Assembly: GCF_047124445.1 (NCBI RefSeq)
Contig: NZ_CP138921.1
Span: 2,914,001-2,978,000, forward strand
DNA length: 64,000 nucleotides
Direction of reading: 5' to 3'
From: Shimia sp047124445
GTDB taxonomy: Bacteria > Pseudomonadota > Alphaproteobacteria > Rhodobacterales > Rhodobacteraceae
Position 1 is the first letter of the stretch; each line of letters starts with the position of its first letter. Under the pieces are notes generated by a model. That model searched no databases, had not been told where the DNA came from, and saw only the letters and a program-made list of their open reading frames with translations. Below are positions 36,625 through 45,095 of the stretch, in pieces. Made by a program: the position numbers and the translations under genes.

Positions 36625-37712
36625 GCGGCGGCGGTCAGGACGACGACAGCGAAAAGAGTTTTGAGCCCACCCAGAAGAAACTGGATGATGCGCGCAAAAA
36701 AGGCGAGATCGCCAAGTCCATGGATGTCTCTGTGGCGGCTGGCTACCTCGGCCTGACGTTGGCGTTTCTGACCGTTGGCGCCGCCACCATCAAGTCGGCA
36801 GGCAACGGTTTGATGGTTTTGTTGGATCAGGCGGATGAACTTGCACCAATGGTGTTTGAGGGCAATCCGTCCACGCCGCTTGGCGGGATCATGCTCGAAA
36901 CCATAACGTCCGTGGCGCCCTGGTTTGTGGTGCCGATGGTCGCGGTGATCCTCAGCGTGATAGCCCAGCGCGCCTTTCTGGTGACGCCATCCAAACTGGC
37001 ACCCAAACTGTCGCGCATCAATCCGATCTCCAACGCCAAAAACAAATTTGGCCGCAGCGGTCTGTTTGAGTTTGCCAAGAGCTTTGCCAAGCTGGTTATC
37101 TTTTCGGTCTGCCTTGGCTTCTTCCTGAAGGCACGTATGGCGGAAATGGCTTCCGCCATTCAGCTTGATGCGATCATGGTCCCCGCCCTTCTGGGCCGCC
37201 TGATGCTTGAGTTTTTGATGATTGTGATTGTCGTCTCCGCCTCGATCGCGGTGATCGACTATTTCTGGCAGCGTGCCGAGCACATTCGCAAAAACATGAT
37301 GACCCGCAAGGAAATGACCGACGAAAGCAAAGAGGCCGAGGGCGATCCGCATATGAAACAGCAGCGGCGTCAAAAAGGTCAGGAAATTGCCATGAACCAG
37401 ATGCTGGCGGATGTACCGGATGCGGATGTGGTCATGGTGAACCCGACGCACTACGCCGTCGCGCTGAAATGGTCCCGCATGCCCGGCGCCGCGCCGGTCT
37501 GTGTCGCCAAAGGTGTGGACGAAGTTGCCGCCAAAATCCGCGAAGTGGCACAGGAAAACGCTGTGCCGATCCACCGCGATCCGCCTTCAACACGGGCGCT
37601 GCACGCGGTTGTGGAAATTGGCCAGGAAGTGCCCCCGGATCACTATGCGCCGGTGGCGGCTGCCATCCGATTTGCCGACGCCATGCGTCAACGTATGAAA
37701 GGCCGCGTATGA
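36621..37712 (+). CDS. flhB: flagellar export apparatus protein FlhB
   Basis: The 363-residue substrate-specificity switch has a basic cytoplasmic start (EKSFEPTQKKLDDARKKGEIAKS), four membrane helices and a cytoplasmic domain that cleaves itself at NPTH (residues 274-277, in VVMVNPTHYAVALKW). The cut, together with FliK, moves export from rod/hook to filament proteins. The C-terminal tail after residue 350 is short. It overlaps fliR and the following gene by 4 bp each. Confidence 0.97.
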   Translation: MSGGGQDDDSEKSFEPTQKKLDDARKKGEIAKSMDVSVAAGYLGLTLAFLTVGAATIKSAGNGLMVLLDQADELAPMVFEGNPSTPLGGIMLETITSVAPWFVVPMVAVILSVIAQRAFLVTPSKLAPKLSRINPISNAKNKFGRSGLFEFAKSFAKLVIFSVCLGFFLKARMAEMASAIQLDAIMVPALLGRLMLEFLMIVIVVSASIAVIDYFWQRAEHIRKNMMTRKEMTDESKEAEGDPHMKQQRRQKGQEIAMNQMLADVPDADVVMVNPTHYAVALKWSRMPGAAPVCVAKGVDEVAAKIREVAQENAVPIHRDPPSTRALHAVVEIGQEVPPDHYAPVAAAIRFADAMRQRMKGRV

Positions 37713-38122
37713 GCGACGATCTGAAAGAGCTGAATGTGATCACCCAGGCGCGTTATCAGAAGGCGCAGGCGGCGATGCAATCCATTCAAGCAGAGGAAAA
37801 CAAACTGCGCGGGCTGCTCAACGATCTGACAGAGCAGGAAAAGAACGGACGCGACGCACTGACTGGCGACACCGCCATGCGCATCACCGGCGGCGACCTG
37901 GCCTGGAACAGCTGGATTGGGCGTAACCGCAAGATCCTGAACCATCAGCTGGCCAATGTGATGGTGCGCAAGGAGATGGCCTATAAAGATCTCCAAAAGC
38001 ACTTTGGGAAGGCCGATGTGATGGAAAAACTTCTGGAGCACGAGGTGCAAACCCACCGTCAAATGCGGGCAGTGGCGCTGGTGGATTCGATCATGGAAGG
38101 CAAGTTGAGCTGCGGCATGTGA
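37709..38122 (+). CDS. small helical protein in the flhA-fliR-flhB operon (FliJ-like position)
   Basis: The 137-residue protein is almost wholly helical and charged (VITQARYQKAQAAMQSIQAEENKLRGLLNDL, then VMVRKEMAYKDLQKHFGKADVMEKLLEHEVQTHRQ). The ATG at 37709 overlaps the flhB stop. Coiled-coil nature, size and place fit a FliJ-type export chaperone, but sequence does not prove it. A longer frame from 37469 lies inside flhB and is not used. A strong terminator follows. Confidence 0.7.
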   Translation: MSDDLKELNVITQARYQKAQAAMQSIQAEENKLRGLLNDLTEQEKNGRDALTGDTAMRITGGDLAWNSWIGRNRKILNHQLANVMVRKEMAYKDLQKHFGKADVMEKLLEHEVQTHRQMRAVALVDSIMEGKLSCGM

Positions 38123-38145
38123 GCCAACTGATCTTTCAGACACCC

Positions 38146-38179
38146 AAAAAAGGCGGCGCTGATGAGCGCCGCCTTTTTT
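38146..38179. terminator. bidirectional terminator between convergent flagellar operons
   Basis: A 15-bp perfect stem AAAAAAGGCGGCGCT/AGCGCCGCCTTTTTT with a GATG loop lies between the flhB operon and the leftward flgB-to-fliL operon. Confidence 0.93.
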
Positions 38180-38199
38180 GTCATATTGAGGCCTATGGA

Positions 38200-38697
38200 T
38201 TAAGCGATGTCCTGACGGGTGATCTGCACAATCAACACATCGGTGATCTCGTCGCCGTAGGCTTTTTGGGCCACTTCCAGGAAGGTTTTGCGCAGCCGGT
38301 CCAGCTTGCTGGAGTTGGTGAAGGCCCCGTTGAAGCCGCCGATATTGGCATGATCAAACATGGTTTGCAGCAGTGCGCCGCGAATGCGGGGTTCCGCCTC
38401 AAAGATCGCTTCGCGACTTCCGGCTTCCGCTTCAATTGTGAGTGTAATCAAAATCAGCGATGCAACAGCGTCATCATTCACAACTGGCACAATGAACTGA
38501 TCTACCAGATCGATGTACTCACGACCGGATGGCGGGCCTTCCTCTTCGTCGCCTTTGGCTGTTTTTTCGGCGTGTTCTTCACTTTCGCCTGCTTCGGTTG
38601 GCTCCACTGGCGCAGGCTCCGGACGCAGGGCAAGCCCTGCGCCAACGCCGGCACCAATGCCAACCAGAAGAAGGATGATGGGGAGAAGTTTCTTCAT
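38200..38697 (-). CDS. FliL-type protein (second copy)
   Basis: The 165-residue protein has an N-terminal membrane helix (LLPIILLLVGIGAGVGAGLAL), an acidic linker (EAGESEEHAEKTAKGDEEEG) and a C-terminal FliL domain (IDLVDQFIVPVVNDDAVASLILITLTIEAE over residues 63-92; ITDVLIVQITRQDIA at the end). It shares layout with the FliL at 28227-28721 but little identity. It is the last gene of the flgB-C-fliE-Q-flgF-G-A-H operon. ATG at 38697 is preferred to a TTG at 38709. What the second copy does is unknown. Confidence 0.82.
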   Translation of the reverse strand: MKKLLPIILLLVGIGAGVGAGLALRPEPAPVEPTEAGESEEHAEKTAKGDEEEGPPSGREYIDLVDQFIVPVVNDDAVASLILITLTIEAEAGSREAIFEAEPRIRGALLQTMFDHANIGGFNGAFTNSSKLDRLRKTFLEVAQKAYGDEITDVLIVQITRQDIA

Positions 38698-38709
38698 CAG
38701 ATCACCCAA

Positions 38710-39441
38710 TTAGTAAGGCAGGACCGCGTCCATGACCTGTTGACCCCAACGTGGTTGCTGCATGTCGGTGATCTGGCCACGACCGCCGTAAGACACACGT
38801 GCGGAGGCAATTTTGTCGAAGGTGATTTCATTCTGACGGGAGATATCTTCAGACCGGGCAAAGCCGGACACCAACAGCTCACGCAACTCGTAGTTCACGC
38901 GCAGCTCCTGGGAGCCTTCGATGGCCAGAACACCGTTTGGCAACACGTCCACAACAGTGGCCGCAACACGCAGGGTGAGTTTCTCGCTGCGCTTCACAGA
39001 GCCATCGCCGGAACTTTTGCTGTCAGAGCTAATGTCGACCAGTGGATCGGTGGTGGCCCCGTTTGGCAGGCGCTCGTTGATCCGCTGAGGCAGGCCCGCA
39101 AGAGCTGGCAAACTCAGGCTGTCGGAGCCGCTGCGATTGCGCTCGGATTCGTTTTTGATCTGGGCTTTTTCATCCACCTCGATCACCACGGTCAGAATAT
39201 CACCACGGCTGGCGGCACGGCGGTCGCCAAGCAGGGAGGCTTTGTTGCCGCTCCAGAGCGATGCGGTGTCAGACCGACGTGAAACGCTGGCCTGTTGCGG
39301 CAGCGGCGGGTTCATCATCGCATAGTGCTCTTGATTGTTGGTGGTTGGGGTGAAGCTGGGCGCTTTGCCCATGTGATCGGTGCGGCCACAGCCGGACACG
39401 GCCAGCGCCACAAGAAGAAGTGTTGTCGAGAGAATACGCAC
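38710..39441 (-). CDS. flgH: flagellar L-ring lipoprotein FlgH
   Basis: The 243-residue outer-membrane ring protein has a lipoprotein signal with the lipobox LAVSGC (lipid-bearing Cys18). The FlgH domain contains SLWSGNKASLLGDRRAASRGDILTVVIEVDEKA (residues 62-94) and the C-terminal SGFARSEDISRQNEITFDKIASARVSYGGRG. The P-ring partner FlgI is not in the window, though FlgA, its chaperone, is next. Confidence 0.96.
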   Translation of the reverse strand: MRILSTTLLLVALAVSGCGRTDHMGKAPSFTPTTNNQEHYAMMNPPLPQQASVSRRSDTASLWSGNKASLLGDRRAASRGDILTVVIEVDEKAQIKNESERNRSGSDSLSLPALAGLPQRINERLPNGATTDPLVDISSDSKSSGDGSVKRSEKLTLRVAATVVDVLPNGVLAIEGSQELRVNYELRELLVSGFARSEDISRQNEITFDKIASARVSYGGRGQITDMQQPRWGQQVMDAVLPY

Positions 39442-39453
39442 TGGTGTGTTCCT

Positions 39454-39873
39454 TTAATTGGCGACCTGGATATTGCCGTTGGGCAATACGGTTCCGGTGA
39501 TGGTGGAGCGGGAGCTGAGGTTCATGACGCGCAGGCGTTCGCCTTCGCCGCCACGGGCCAGAGAGCGGCCTTCGGTTTCAATGTTCAACCCGTTGGCACT
39601 GTAGATCAGGGTGACAATCTGGTTGCGTTCGACCAGCGCCGGCTCGCCAATGTCCCCTTTGCGGACAGGACGGCCGGGATAGATCGCCTTACGGGCTTCT
39701 TTGCCAATGACCGCTTCCAAATCGGTATGTACGCCGGGCACATCGCCTTGTTTGAGACCAACCACACCCGGTTCAATGATGGTGTTGGCGCGGATGATTT
39801 CGGTGGCGACCACGATTTCCGCAGAAACCGGAGCGGCCAGAACGGTAAGGATGAGGGCGAGAGCGCGTTTCAT
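39454..39873 (-). CDS. flgA: P-ring assembly chaperone FlgA
   Basis: The 139-residue periplasmic protein has a signal peptide (RALALILTVLAAPVSA) followed by an SAF domain (EIVVATEIIRANTIIEPGVVGL, YPGRPVRKGDIGEPALVERNQIVTLIY). It is about 100 residues shorter than the enterobacterial FlgA, keeping mainly the C-terminal domains, which is usual in alphaproteobacteria. It sits between flgG and flgH. Confidence 0.92.
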   Translation of the reverse strand: MKRALALILTVLAAPVSAEIVVATEIIRANTIIEPGVVGLKQGDVPGVHTDLEAVIGKEARKAIYPGRPVRKGDIGEPALVERNQIVTLIYSANGLNIETEGRSLARGGEGERLRVMNLSSRSTITGTVLPNGNIQVAN

Positions 39874-39874
39874 C

Positions 39875-40660
39875 TTAGCGCACCTGCGCCGTGGCAGCCA
39901 TCATCTGGTCTGCTGCGGTGATGACTTTGGCGTTGAGTTCGTAGCCACGCTGCGCTTCGATCAGTTCGGTCACTTCGCGCACCGCATCCACGGAGCTGTC
40001 TTCCAAATAACCCTGACGCAGGGTGCCAAGGCCATCTTCGCCTGGGTTGGTCACATTGGGCGGACCAGAAGCTTCGGTTTCAGAGAACAGGTTTCCGCCA
40101 AGCGCTTCGAGGCCTTTGGCGTTGGTGAAGCCAGCCAATGTAAACTGCCCCAGCTCTTCGGCCTCGGTGGCATCATCAAAATAAGCAAACACCTGACCAT
40201 CCCCATTGATGGAAATGCTGGTCGCATCCTCTGGAATGGTGATTTCAGGGGCCACTGGGTAGCCGTCAGACGTGACGATCAAACCATCGGCGCTGCGCTT
40301 TAGGCCACCGTCGCGGGTGTAGGCCGCTTCGCCGTTTGGCAGAGTGACTTCGAGATAACCTTTGCCTTCGATGGCCACGTCCAGATCACCGCCGGTGTTG
40401 GACAGGGAGCCTTGTTCCAGGTTCACGTTGATCGCTGCGGCACGCACACCGAGGCCAACCTGGACACCGGTTGGCAGAACCGAGCCGTCGGAGGCGCTGA
40501 TCGCCCCGGCGCGGGAGACCTGTTGGTAGTGCAAGTCCGCAAACTCGGCGCGACGGGCGTTATAGCCGGTCGTCGACATGTTGGAGAGGTTGTTGGAGAT
40601 CGTCTCAACACGCAGTTGCTGAGCGCTCATACCGGTGGCTGCAATTGTCAGGGCACGCAT
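39875..40660 (-). CDS. flgG: distal rod protein FlgG
   Basis: The 261-residue axial protein has the rod/hook N-terminal motif LTIAATGMSAQQLRVETISNNLSNMSTTGY (residues 4-33), a central domain (DVAIEGKGYLEVTLPNGEAAYTRDG) and the C-terminal coiled end REVTELIEAQRGYELNAKVITAADQMM. The length of about 260 residues fits FlgG. It is 1 bp upstream of flgA. Confidence 0.96.
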   Translation of the reverse strand: MRALTIAATGMSAQQLRVETISNNLSNMSTTGYNARRAEFADLHYQQVSRAGAISASDGSVLPTGVQVGLGVRAAAINVNLEQGSLSNTGGDLDVAIEGKGYLEVTLPNGEAAYTRDGGLKRSADGLIVTSDGYPVAPEITIPEDATSISINGDGQVFAYFDDATEAEELGQFTLAGFTNAKGLEALGGNLFSETEASGPPNVTNPGEDGLGTLRQGYLEDSSVDAVREVTELIEAQRGYELNAKVITAADQMMAATAQVR

Positions 40661-40682
40661 TCTGCTGTCCTCTTTCTAAATG

Positions 40683-41396
40683 TTATCTGACGAAGGTTTT
40701 CACCGCATCACGGATGCGATTGTGTTCGTTTTCCAGGAAGGTCTGCCCCATCTCATAGGCACGTTGCACCTCGATCATGCGGGACAATTGAGTGATCGGG
40801 TTCACGTTGGAGTTTTCCAGAAACCCCTGCAGAACGCGGGCTTCTTCGATGGGTTCCACGCCATCAGGCGCCTCAAACAACACGCCGGTTTCCCGTTTCA
40901 AATCAAGTGGGTTGACCGGACGATAGATCCCGAGCTGACCAAGCGGGTTGCCGTCCACGCTAAAGGTACCGTCAGAGGAGACATCCACGCTTTTGGCATC
41001 TGGCGGAATGAAGATCGGCGCGCCACCGGCATCAAGCACTAGGTGGCCGTCCATGTTCACCAGATCGCCATTTTGATTTGGTGCAAACGCACCAGCGCGG
41101 GTCAGACGCTCGCCGTTCGGGGTCTGCACCATAAAAAAGCCGGGGCCCTCAACGGCAAAATCCAGGCTTCCGCCTGTTTGCTTCAACGCGCCCTGCTCCA
41201 GCGAGGTCATCTGCACATTGGCCGTCGCCATGGAGATACTCTCGGTGCCTGGGGCAGATTTGATGAATTCCGAAAACGCGATGCCTTCGGCGCGGTAACC
41301 GGTGGTGGCCGCGTTGGCGATGTTGTTTGCCAGAACGTTCATCTCACGGGTGAGACCGGACTGACGGGTCAGCGTTGTGTAGCCTGCGTTGTCCAT
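40683..41396 (-). CDS. flgF: proximal rod protein FlgF
   Basis: The 237-residue axial protein begins MDNAGYTTLTRQSGLTREMN and continues ANNIANAATTGYRAEGIAF; it ends with the family coil VNPITQLSRMIEVQRAYEMGQTFLENE. The ATG at 41396 has GGAGG upstream, inside the end of fliQ; the open frame from 41624 is an overlap with fliQ in another frame. Confidence 0.95.
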   Translation of the reverse strand: MDNAGYTTLTRQSGLTREMNVLANNIANAATTGYRAEGIAFSEFIKSAPGTESISMATANVQMTSLEQGALKQTGGSLDFAVEGPGFFMVQTPNGERLTRAGAFAPNQNGDLVNMDGHLVLDAGGAPIFIPPDAKSVDVSSDGTFSVDGNPLGQLGIYRPVNPLDLKRETGVLFEAPDGVEPIEEARVLQGFLENSNVNPITQLSRMIEVQRAYEMGQTFLENEHNRIRDAVKTFVR

Positions 41397-41398
41397 AG

Positions 41399-41668
41399 TT
41401 AGCCTCCAGCAATCAACGGAACGAGGGTGGATTGAAAAAACGAAACGAGGGTTTGGCTCATGAAACCCATGGTCGCCCAGAAAACGATGACGATGCACAG
41501 CACCTTCGGCACAAAGGTCAGTGTCATCTCCTGGATCGACGTCAGTGCCTGAAACAGACCAACCAAGACACCTGAGATCAGCGCCACTGCCAGAATCGGC
41601 ATGGAGATCATCACCGCGACCCAAAGGCCCTGGCGGAGCGTGTCAAAGAAGAGGGCCTGATCCAGCAT
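41399..41668 (-). CDS. fliQ: flagellar export apparatus protein FliQ
   Basis: The 89-residue protein has two membrane helices (LWVAVMISMPILAVALISGVLVGLFQAL and KVLCIVIVFWATMGFMSQTLVSFFQS) around the family turn TSIQEMTLTFVPK. Its ATG shares one base with the fliE stop (TGATG). Confidence 0.96.
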   Translation of the reverse strand: MLDQALFFDTLRQGLWVAVMISMPILAVALISGVLVGLFQALTSIQEMTLTFVPKVLCIVIVFWATMGFMSQTLVSFFQSTLVPLIAGG

Positions 41669-41955
41669 CAGACCGGCATACGCAGGATTTCTTGGTAGGC
41701 TTCGACCACCTTGTTGCGCACGGTCACGGCGGTTTCGACAGCCAGTTCGGACTGGGCCAGCGCCTGTACCAAAGTGTGCGGGTCAGCTTTGCTGGTCATC
41801 GCCTGCATCGAGACCTGCTCGCTTTCCTGAAGGGTGGCGGCAAAGTCTTTTGCCAGGCCAAACAGAGCATTCCCGCCCTGGCTGTTTTCAGCCGGCCCGG
41901 TCGCGGGCTTGGAGGCGGTGTAATTCTGAGCGGCTAGTACTGTACGGACATCCAT
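41668..41955 (-). CDS. fliE: flagellar hook-basal body protein FliE
   Basis: The 95-residue rod adaptor between FliF and FlgB has the family C-terminal half: FGLAKDFAATLQESEQVSMQAMTSKADPHTLVQALAQSE over residues 32-70, then TVRNKVVEAYQEILRMPV. It lies between flgC and fliQ. Confidence 0.94.
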   Translation of the reverse strand: MDVRTVLAAQNYTASKPATGPAENSQGGNALFGLAKDFAATLQESEQVSMQAMTSKADPHTLVQALAQSELAVETAVTVRNKVVEAYQEILRMPV

Positions 41956-41976
41956 TCTGGGTCTCCTTAGTTAAAT

Positions 41977-42363
41977 TTATTTGCGCAAGAGTTCCATGAG
42001 CGACGAGGACATCTGACGGGTCTGGTCAAACATCTTGAGATTGGCTTCGTAGCTGCGCTGCGCTTCGCGCGCGTCAGCGATTTCGATGATCATGTCGACG
42101 TTGGAGCCGAGGTAGTTACCGGACGGGTCTGCCATCGGGTGGCTTGGATCAAAGATCTTTTTGCCTTCGGTGCGGTCCAATTGCACCGGGCTGACAGAAA
42201 CCTGACCATCGCGGGTGGATGTGTCGGCCTCAAAGCTCACGGTCTTGCGCTGATAGCCGGGGGTGTCGGCGTTGGCGATGTTCTCGGACACGTGGCGCAG
42301 GCGGGCGGCCTGAGCACGCAAACCTGACGAGGTGACGCTTAATGCGGAACCAAAATCACTCAT
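41977..42363 (-). CDS. flgC: proximal rod protein FlgC
   Basis: The 128-residue rod protein has the N-terminal axial motif TSSGLRAQAARLRHVSENIANADTPGYQRK (residues 10-39), a central loop with DPSHPMADPSGNYLGSNVD, and the C-terminal coil EIADAREAQRSYEANLKMFDQTRQM. Confidence 0.95.
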   Translation of the reverse strand: MSDFGSALSVTSSGLRAQAARLRHVSENIANADTPGYQRKTVSFEADTSTRDGQVSVSPVQLDRTEGKKIFDPSHPMADPSGNYLGSNVDMIIEIADAREAQRSYEANLKMFDQTRQMSSSLMELLRK

Positions 42364-42385
42364 TGATCATGACTTTCTGTCTTAC

Positions 42386-42769
42386 TTAACGTCCGAGTGC
42401 AGTTCGAAGCACGGACAGGGAGGATTTGTAGATGGCCAGCGACCGGTCGTGCTGGCGTTTGACATCAACCGCCTTCAGCATCTCTTCTTCCAGAGAGACA
42501 CTGTTGCCGCTTGGGGCAACTTCGGCGGTGGCGAGGGACGGGCGCAATGCGGAGGCTTCCAGCCCATGGCCTTGATGACCAGAGCGGGTGGCGCGCATAC
42601 TGGAGGCACCACCGTCATTGCGGTAGACCTCTTTAAACGGCGTGATGTCGCGAGCTTTGTAGCCCGGCGTATCGGCGTTTGCCATATTCTGAGCCACAAC
42701 CGACTGGCGTACAGCGGCGTGTTGGCCCATGGCATGTGCAGTTTTAAATACGTTCAAATTCTTGAACAC
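42386..42769 (-). CDS. flgB: proximal rod protein FlgB
   Basis: The 127-residue rod protein opens with the motif MGQHAAVRQSVVAQNMANADTPGYKARD (residues 13-40) and ends with the coil VDVKRQHDRSLAIYKSSLSVLRTALGR. It is the first gene of the leftward operon that runs to the second fliL and is divergent from fliI. Confidence 0.94.
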   Translation of the reverse strand: MFKNLNVFKTAHAMGQHAAVRQSVVAQNMANADTPGYKARDITPFKEVYRNDGGASSMRATRSGHQGHGLEASALRPSLATAEVAPSGNSVSLEEEMLKAVDVKRQHDRSLAIYKSSLSVLRTALGR

Positions 42770-42852
42770 GGGGTTTCTCCCTCGATGGCTTAAATCAAGG
42801 CTTAACCCTGATTCCTTTAGAAAGGGTTTCGAAGGAACTTTGGAGAATCCAA
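42770..42852. promoter_or_regulatory. flgB / fliI divergent promoter region with TTAA pair
   Basis: The 83-bp gap holds TTAA at 42790-42793 and TTAA at 42802-42805 separated by 8 bp, one more than the CtrA consensus; the second is TTAACCC, near the CtrA half-site. A ribosome-site-like GGAG precedes the fliI ATG. Confidence 0.4.
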
Positions 42853-44184
42853 ATGGACGCTAAAGGGCTAGAAAGCCTTGGCGCAGAACTCAAAAGAGTG
42901 CGCCCAATCAAAGACATAGGACGAGTCTGCGCGGTTGAGGGCAACCTGCTGCGCGTGAGTGGCCTCAATGCGGTCGCACGAATCGGAGACCTGCTGGAAG
43001 TCACGCTTCATGACGGCGCAAAAATTGCCGGTGAAGTGATCCAGCTGCACACACAAGATATGACCATGCTGCCCGATGCGGCGCCGGACGGTGTGTCGAT
43101 TGGCGACCGTGTGGCCCTGCGCGACCAAGTGGGCATTGCGCCGTCGGATGCCTGGATTGGGCGGATCATTGATCCATATGGCAATCCCCTGGACGGAAAG
43201 CCCCTGTTGCGGGGGCCTCAGATGCGGGGGCTGAAGAACGCGCCGCCACCGCCAGCCGCGCGGCGGGCGCTGGGCGATCGGCTGGAAACCGGTATGGCAA
43301 TTTTCAACACGATGCTGCCGATTGTGAAAGGCCAACGTATTGGTTTGTTTGCAGGTTCCGGCGTTGGTAAATCCAGTCTTATGGGGCAGTTCGCCAAGCA
43401 TATGACCGGCGATATTGCGGTCATCGCTTTGATTGGGGAACGGGGTCGGGAACTTCGGGAGTTTGTGGAGAATGTGCTGGGGCCAGAAGGGCTTAAGCGG
43501 TCTATTGTTGTGGCTGCGACGTCGGACCAATCCCCACTGGTTCGTAGACGTTGCGCGCTCGCGGCGATGAGTGTGGCGGAACACTTCCGGGATGCGGGTA
43601 AGCATGTGATTTTTATGGCGGATTCGATCACACGTTTCGCCGAGGCGCACCGAGAAGTGGCCGTTGCATCCGGTGAAATGCCAGCGCTGCGAGGCTATCC
43701 GCCATCAACCTCTCATATGATCATGTCGCTGTGTGAACGGGCGGGACCCGGGTTGGAGGGTCAGGGCGATATTACCGGTGTTTTCAGTGTCTTAGTCGCG
43801 GGCTCAGACATGGACGAGCCAATTGCTGATATCCTGCGCGGGGTGTTGGATGGGCATGTGGTGCTGGATCGGAAGATTGCGGAACGGGGGCGATACCCGG
43901 CGGTGGACCTTCTGCGGTCGGTTTCGCGGAGCCTCCCGCATTGTGCAACGGACCAGGAAAACGCAACAATTTCAGAGGCTCGCAGGCTTTTGGGGGCCTA
44001 TGAACAAAGCGCCACGATGATCCGGGCGGGGCTGTATTCGGCGGGGTCTGATCCGGTGCTGGATGTGGCGATCAACGCCTGGCCGGAGCTGGATGCCTAT
44101 ATGGGTGACGGCAACAGCGCGTCGATTATGAATGCATTTCAAAAGCTTACGCTACTTCTGCGCCGTGCGGGGGCGAAGGCGTAA
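42853..44184 (+). CDS. fliI: flagellar export ATPase FliI
   Basis: The 443-residue F1-beta-like ATPase powers flagellar protein export. Walker A is AGSGVGKSS with Lys173, the catalytic Glu lies in ALIGERGRELREFVE, Walker B is VIFMADSITRF, and the C-terminal part binds substrates and chaperones. The N-terminal domain (MDAKGLESLGAELKRVRPIK onward) is short. The gene stands alone: divergent from flgB and closed by a terminator, unlike the common fliH-fliI-fliJ order. Confidence 0.97.
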   Translation: MDAKGLESLGAELKRVRPIKDIGRVCAVEGNLLRVSGLNAVARIGDLLEVTLHDGAKIAGEVIQLHTQDMTMLPDAAPDGVSIGDRVALRDQVGIAPSDAWIGRIIDPYGNPLDGKPLLRGPQMRGLKNAPPPPAARRALGDRLETGMAIFNTMLPIVKGQRIGLFAGSGVGKSSLMGQFAKHMTGDIAVIALIGERGRELREFVENVLGPEGLKRSIVVAATSDQSPLVRRRCALAAMSVAEHFRDAGKHVIFMADSITRFAEAHREVAVASGEMPALRGYPPSTSHMIMSLCERAGPGLEGQGDITGVFSVLVAGSDMDEPIADILRGVLDGHVVLDRKIAERGRYPAVDLLRSVSRSLPHCATDQENATISEARRLLGAYEQSATMIRAGLYSAGSDPVLDVAINAWPELDAYMGDGNSASIMNAFQKLTLLLRRAGAKA

Positions 44185-44205
44185 ACAAGCCTTTTACGAA
44201 ACGAC

Positions 44206-44235
44206 AAAAGCGCGCCCATTGAGGCGCGCTTTTTG
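44206..44235 (+). terminator. terminator of fliI
   Basis: An 11-bp perfect stem AAAAGCGCGCC/GGCGCGCTTTT with a 6-nt loop, then more T, lies 22 bp after the fliI stop. It can act in both directions. Confidence 0.9.
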
Positions 44236-44306
44236 CTGAATTTTCACGTCGGTAATGCGTCGGTATCGCGACTGTTTTGCGACGGTTCTATATGTTGTGG
44301 ATCAGA

Positions 44307-45095
44307 TCAGTACTGTAACAAGGTCAAAGCAATCTGACCGCCGCTCAAACCCTGTGAAGTGTTGATCTGCGACATGATCAAATAGCGGTCCACAAGCTTC
44401 TGTTGCGCGTCCTCACCAACAAATTGGCTAATCTCGGAGTCACCGGTCAGCTTCTCCATACGGCCACGGAAGACCTCGAGCTGTTTATCGAGATCCAACG
44501 CGCCAAAAGAGGACGGCAGATTGAAGGTTTGCTCCATCACGTTGCGCAATGGCGGGGAGCCGAGCACCGAAAACCATTTGGTGTTGTCGCTGCCGCCGTT
44601 CACCGAAATCTCTTCGAGCTCACGCACCGCGTTGAGCGCCAGGCGCAGGCTCTCGTCTTGCTCGCCTACGGCGATTTCAAACTGCCGGGTGGTGTATTGC
44701 TCTTTGATGTTTTCGACGAAGGAATCCTGTTTGTGCCACGGCCCGCCAAGGTCACCAAACCCAAAATCTTTGGCAAAAGCCAAATAGCGCTTGTCCGCCA
44801 TTTTGTTGGCCAATGCGTCGGAGGCTTGCGAGCCTTCCTCTAGAACTTTCTTCATGAGAAAGGTGTGGTTGATGTCTTCGTCCAACCCGTAGGCACCAAG
44901 GGCCACGCGCATCAAGCGGCGGTCTTTGGTCAGGTCTTCAGCGGTTTCGACGTTTTTGATGTTTTCTTCAAAGTAGTCGAGGTCGCGTTGCATCGCAGGC
45001 GAGCTTTCGAACGCCTTGGTCTGCGTGTCCATCGTGCGCTGGAGAAAGTTCCACGCAACGAGACCGCTGCCTGCGACGATGGGCTGAAAGCTCAT
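44307..45095 (-). CDS. DUF1217-type flagellar-cluster protein
   Basis: The 262-residue protein fits the DUF1217 family of alphaproteobacterial flagellar clusters. It is helical, with MSFQPIVAGSGLVAWNFLQR at the start, a repeated pattern of FLMKKVLEEGSQASDALANKMADKRY-like helices, and INTSQGLSGGQIALTLLQY at the end. There is no signal peptide; export through the flagellar system is possible but unshown. Its ATG overlaps the flbT stop by 4 bp, so it is made together with the flagellin regulators. Confidence 0.75.
   Translation of the reverse strand: MSFQPIVAGSGLVAWNFLQRTMDTQTKAFESSPAMQRDLDYFEENIKNVETAEDLTKDRRLMRVALGAYGLDEDINHTFLMKKVLEEGSQASDALANKMADKRYLAFAKDFGFGDLGGPWHKQDSFVENIKEQYTTRQFEIAVGEQDESLRLALNAVRELEEISVNGGSDNTKWFSVLGSPPLRNVMEQTFNLPSSFGALDLDKQLEVFRGRMEKLTGDSEISQFVGEDAQQKLVDRYLIMSQINTSQGLSGGQIALTLLQY

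Noticed and set aside
42790..42805. Full CtrA site in the flgB/fliI gap
   Set aside because: The two TTAA halves are 8 bp apart rather than 7, so it is reported only as a weak candidate.
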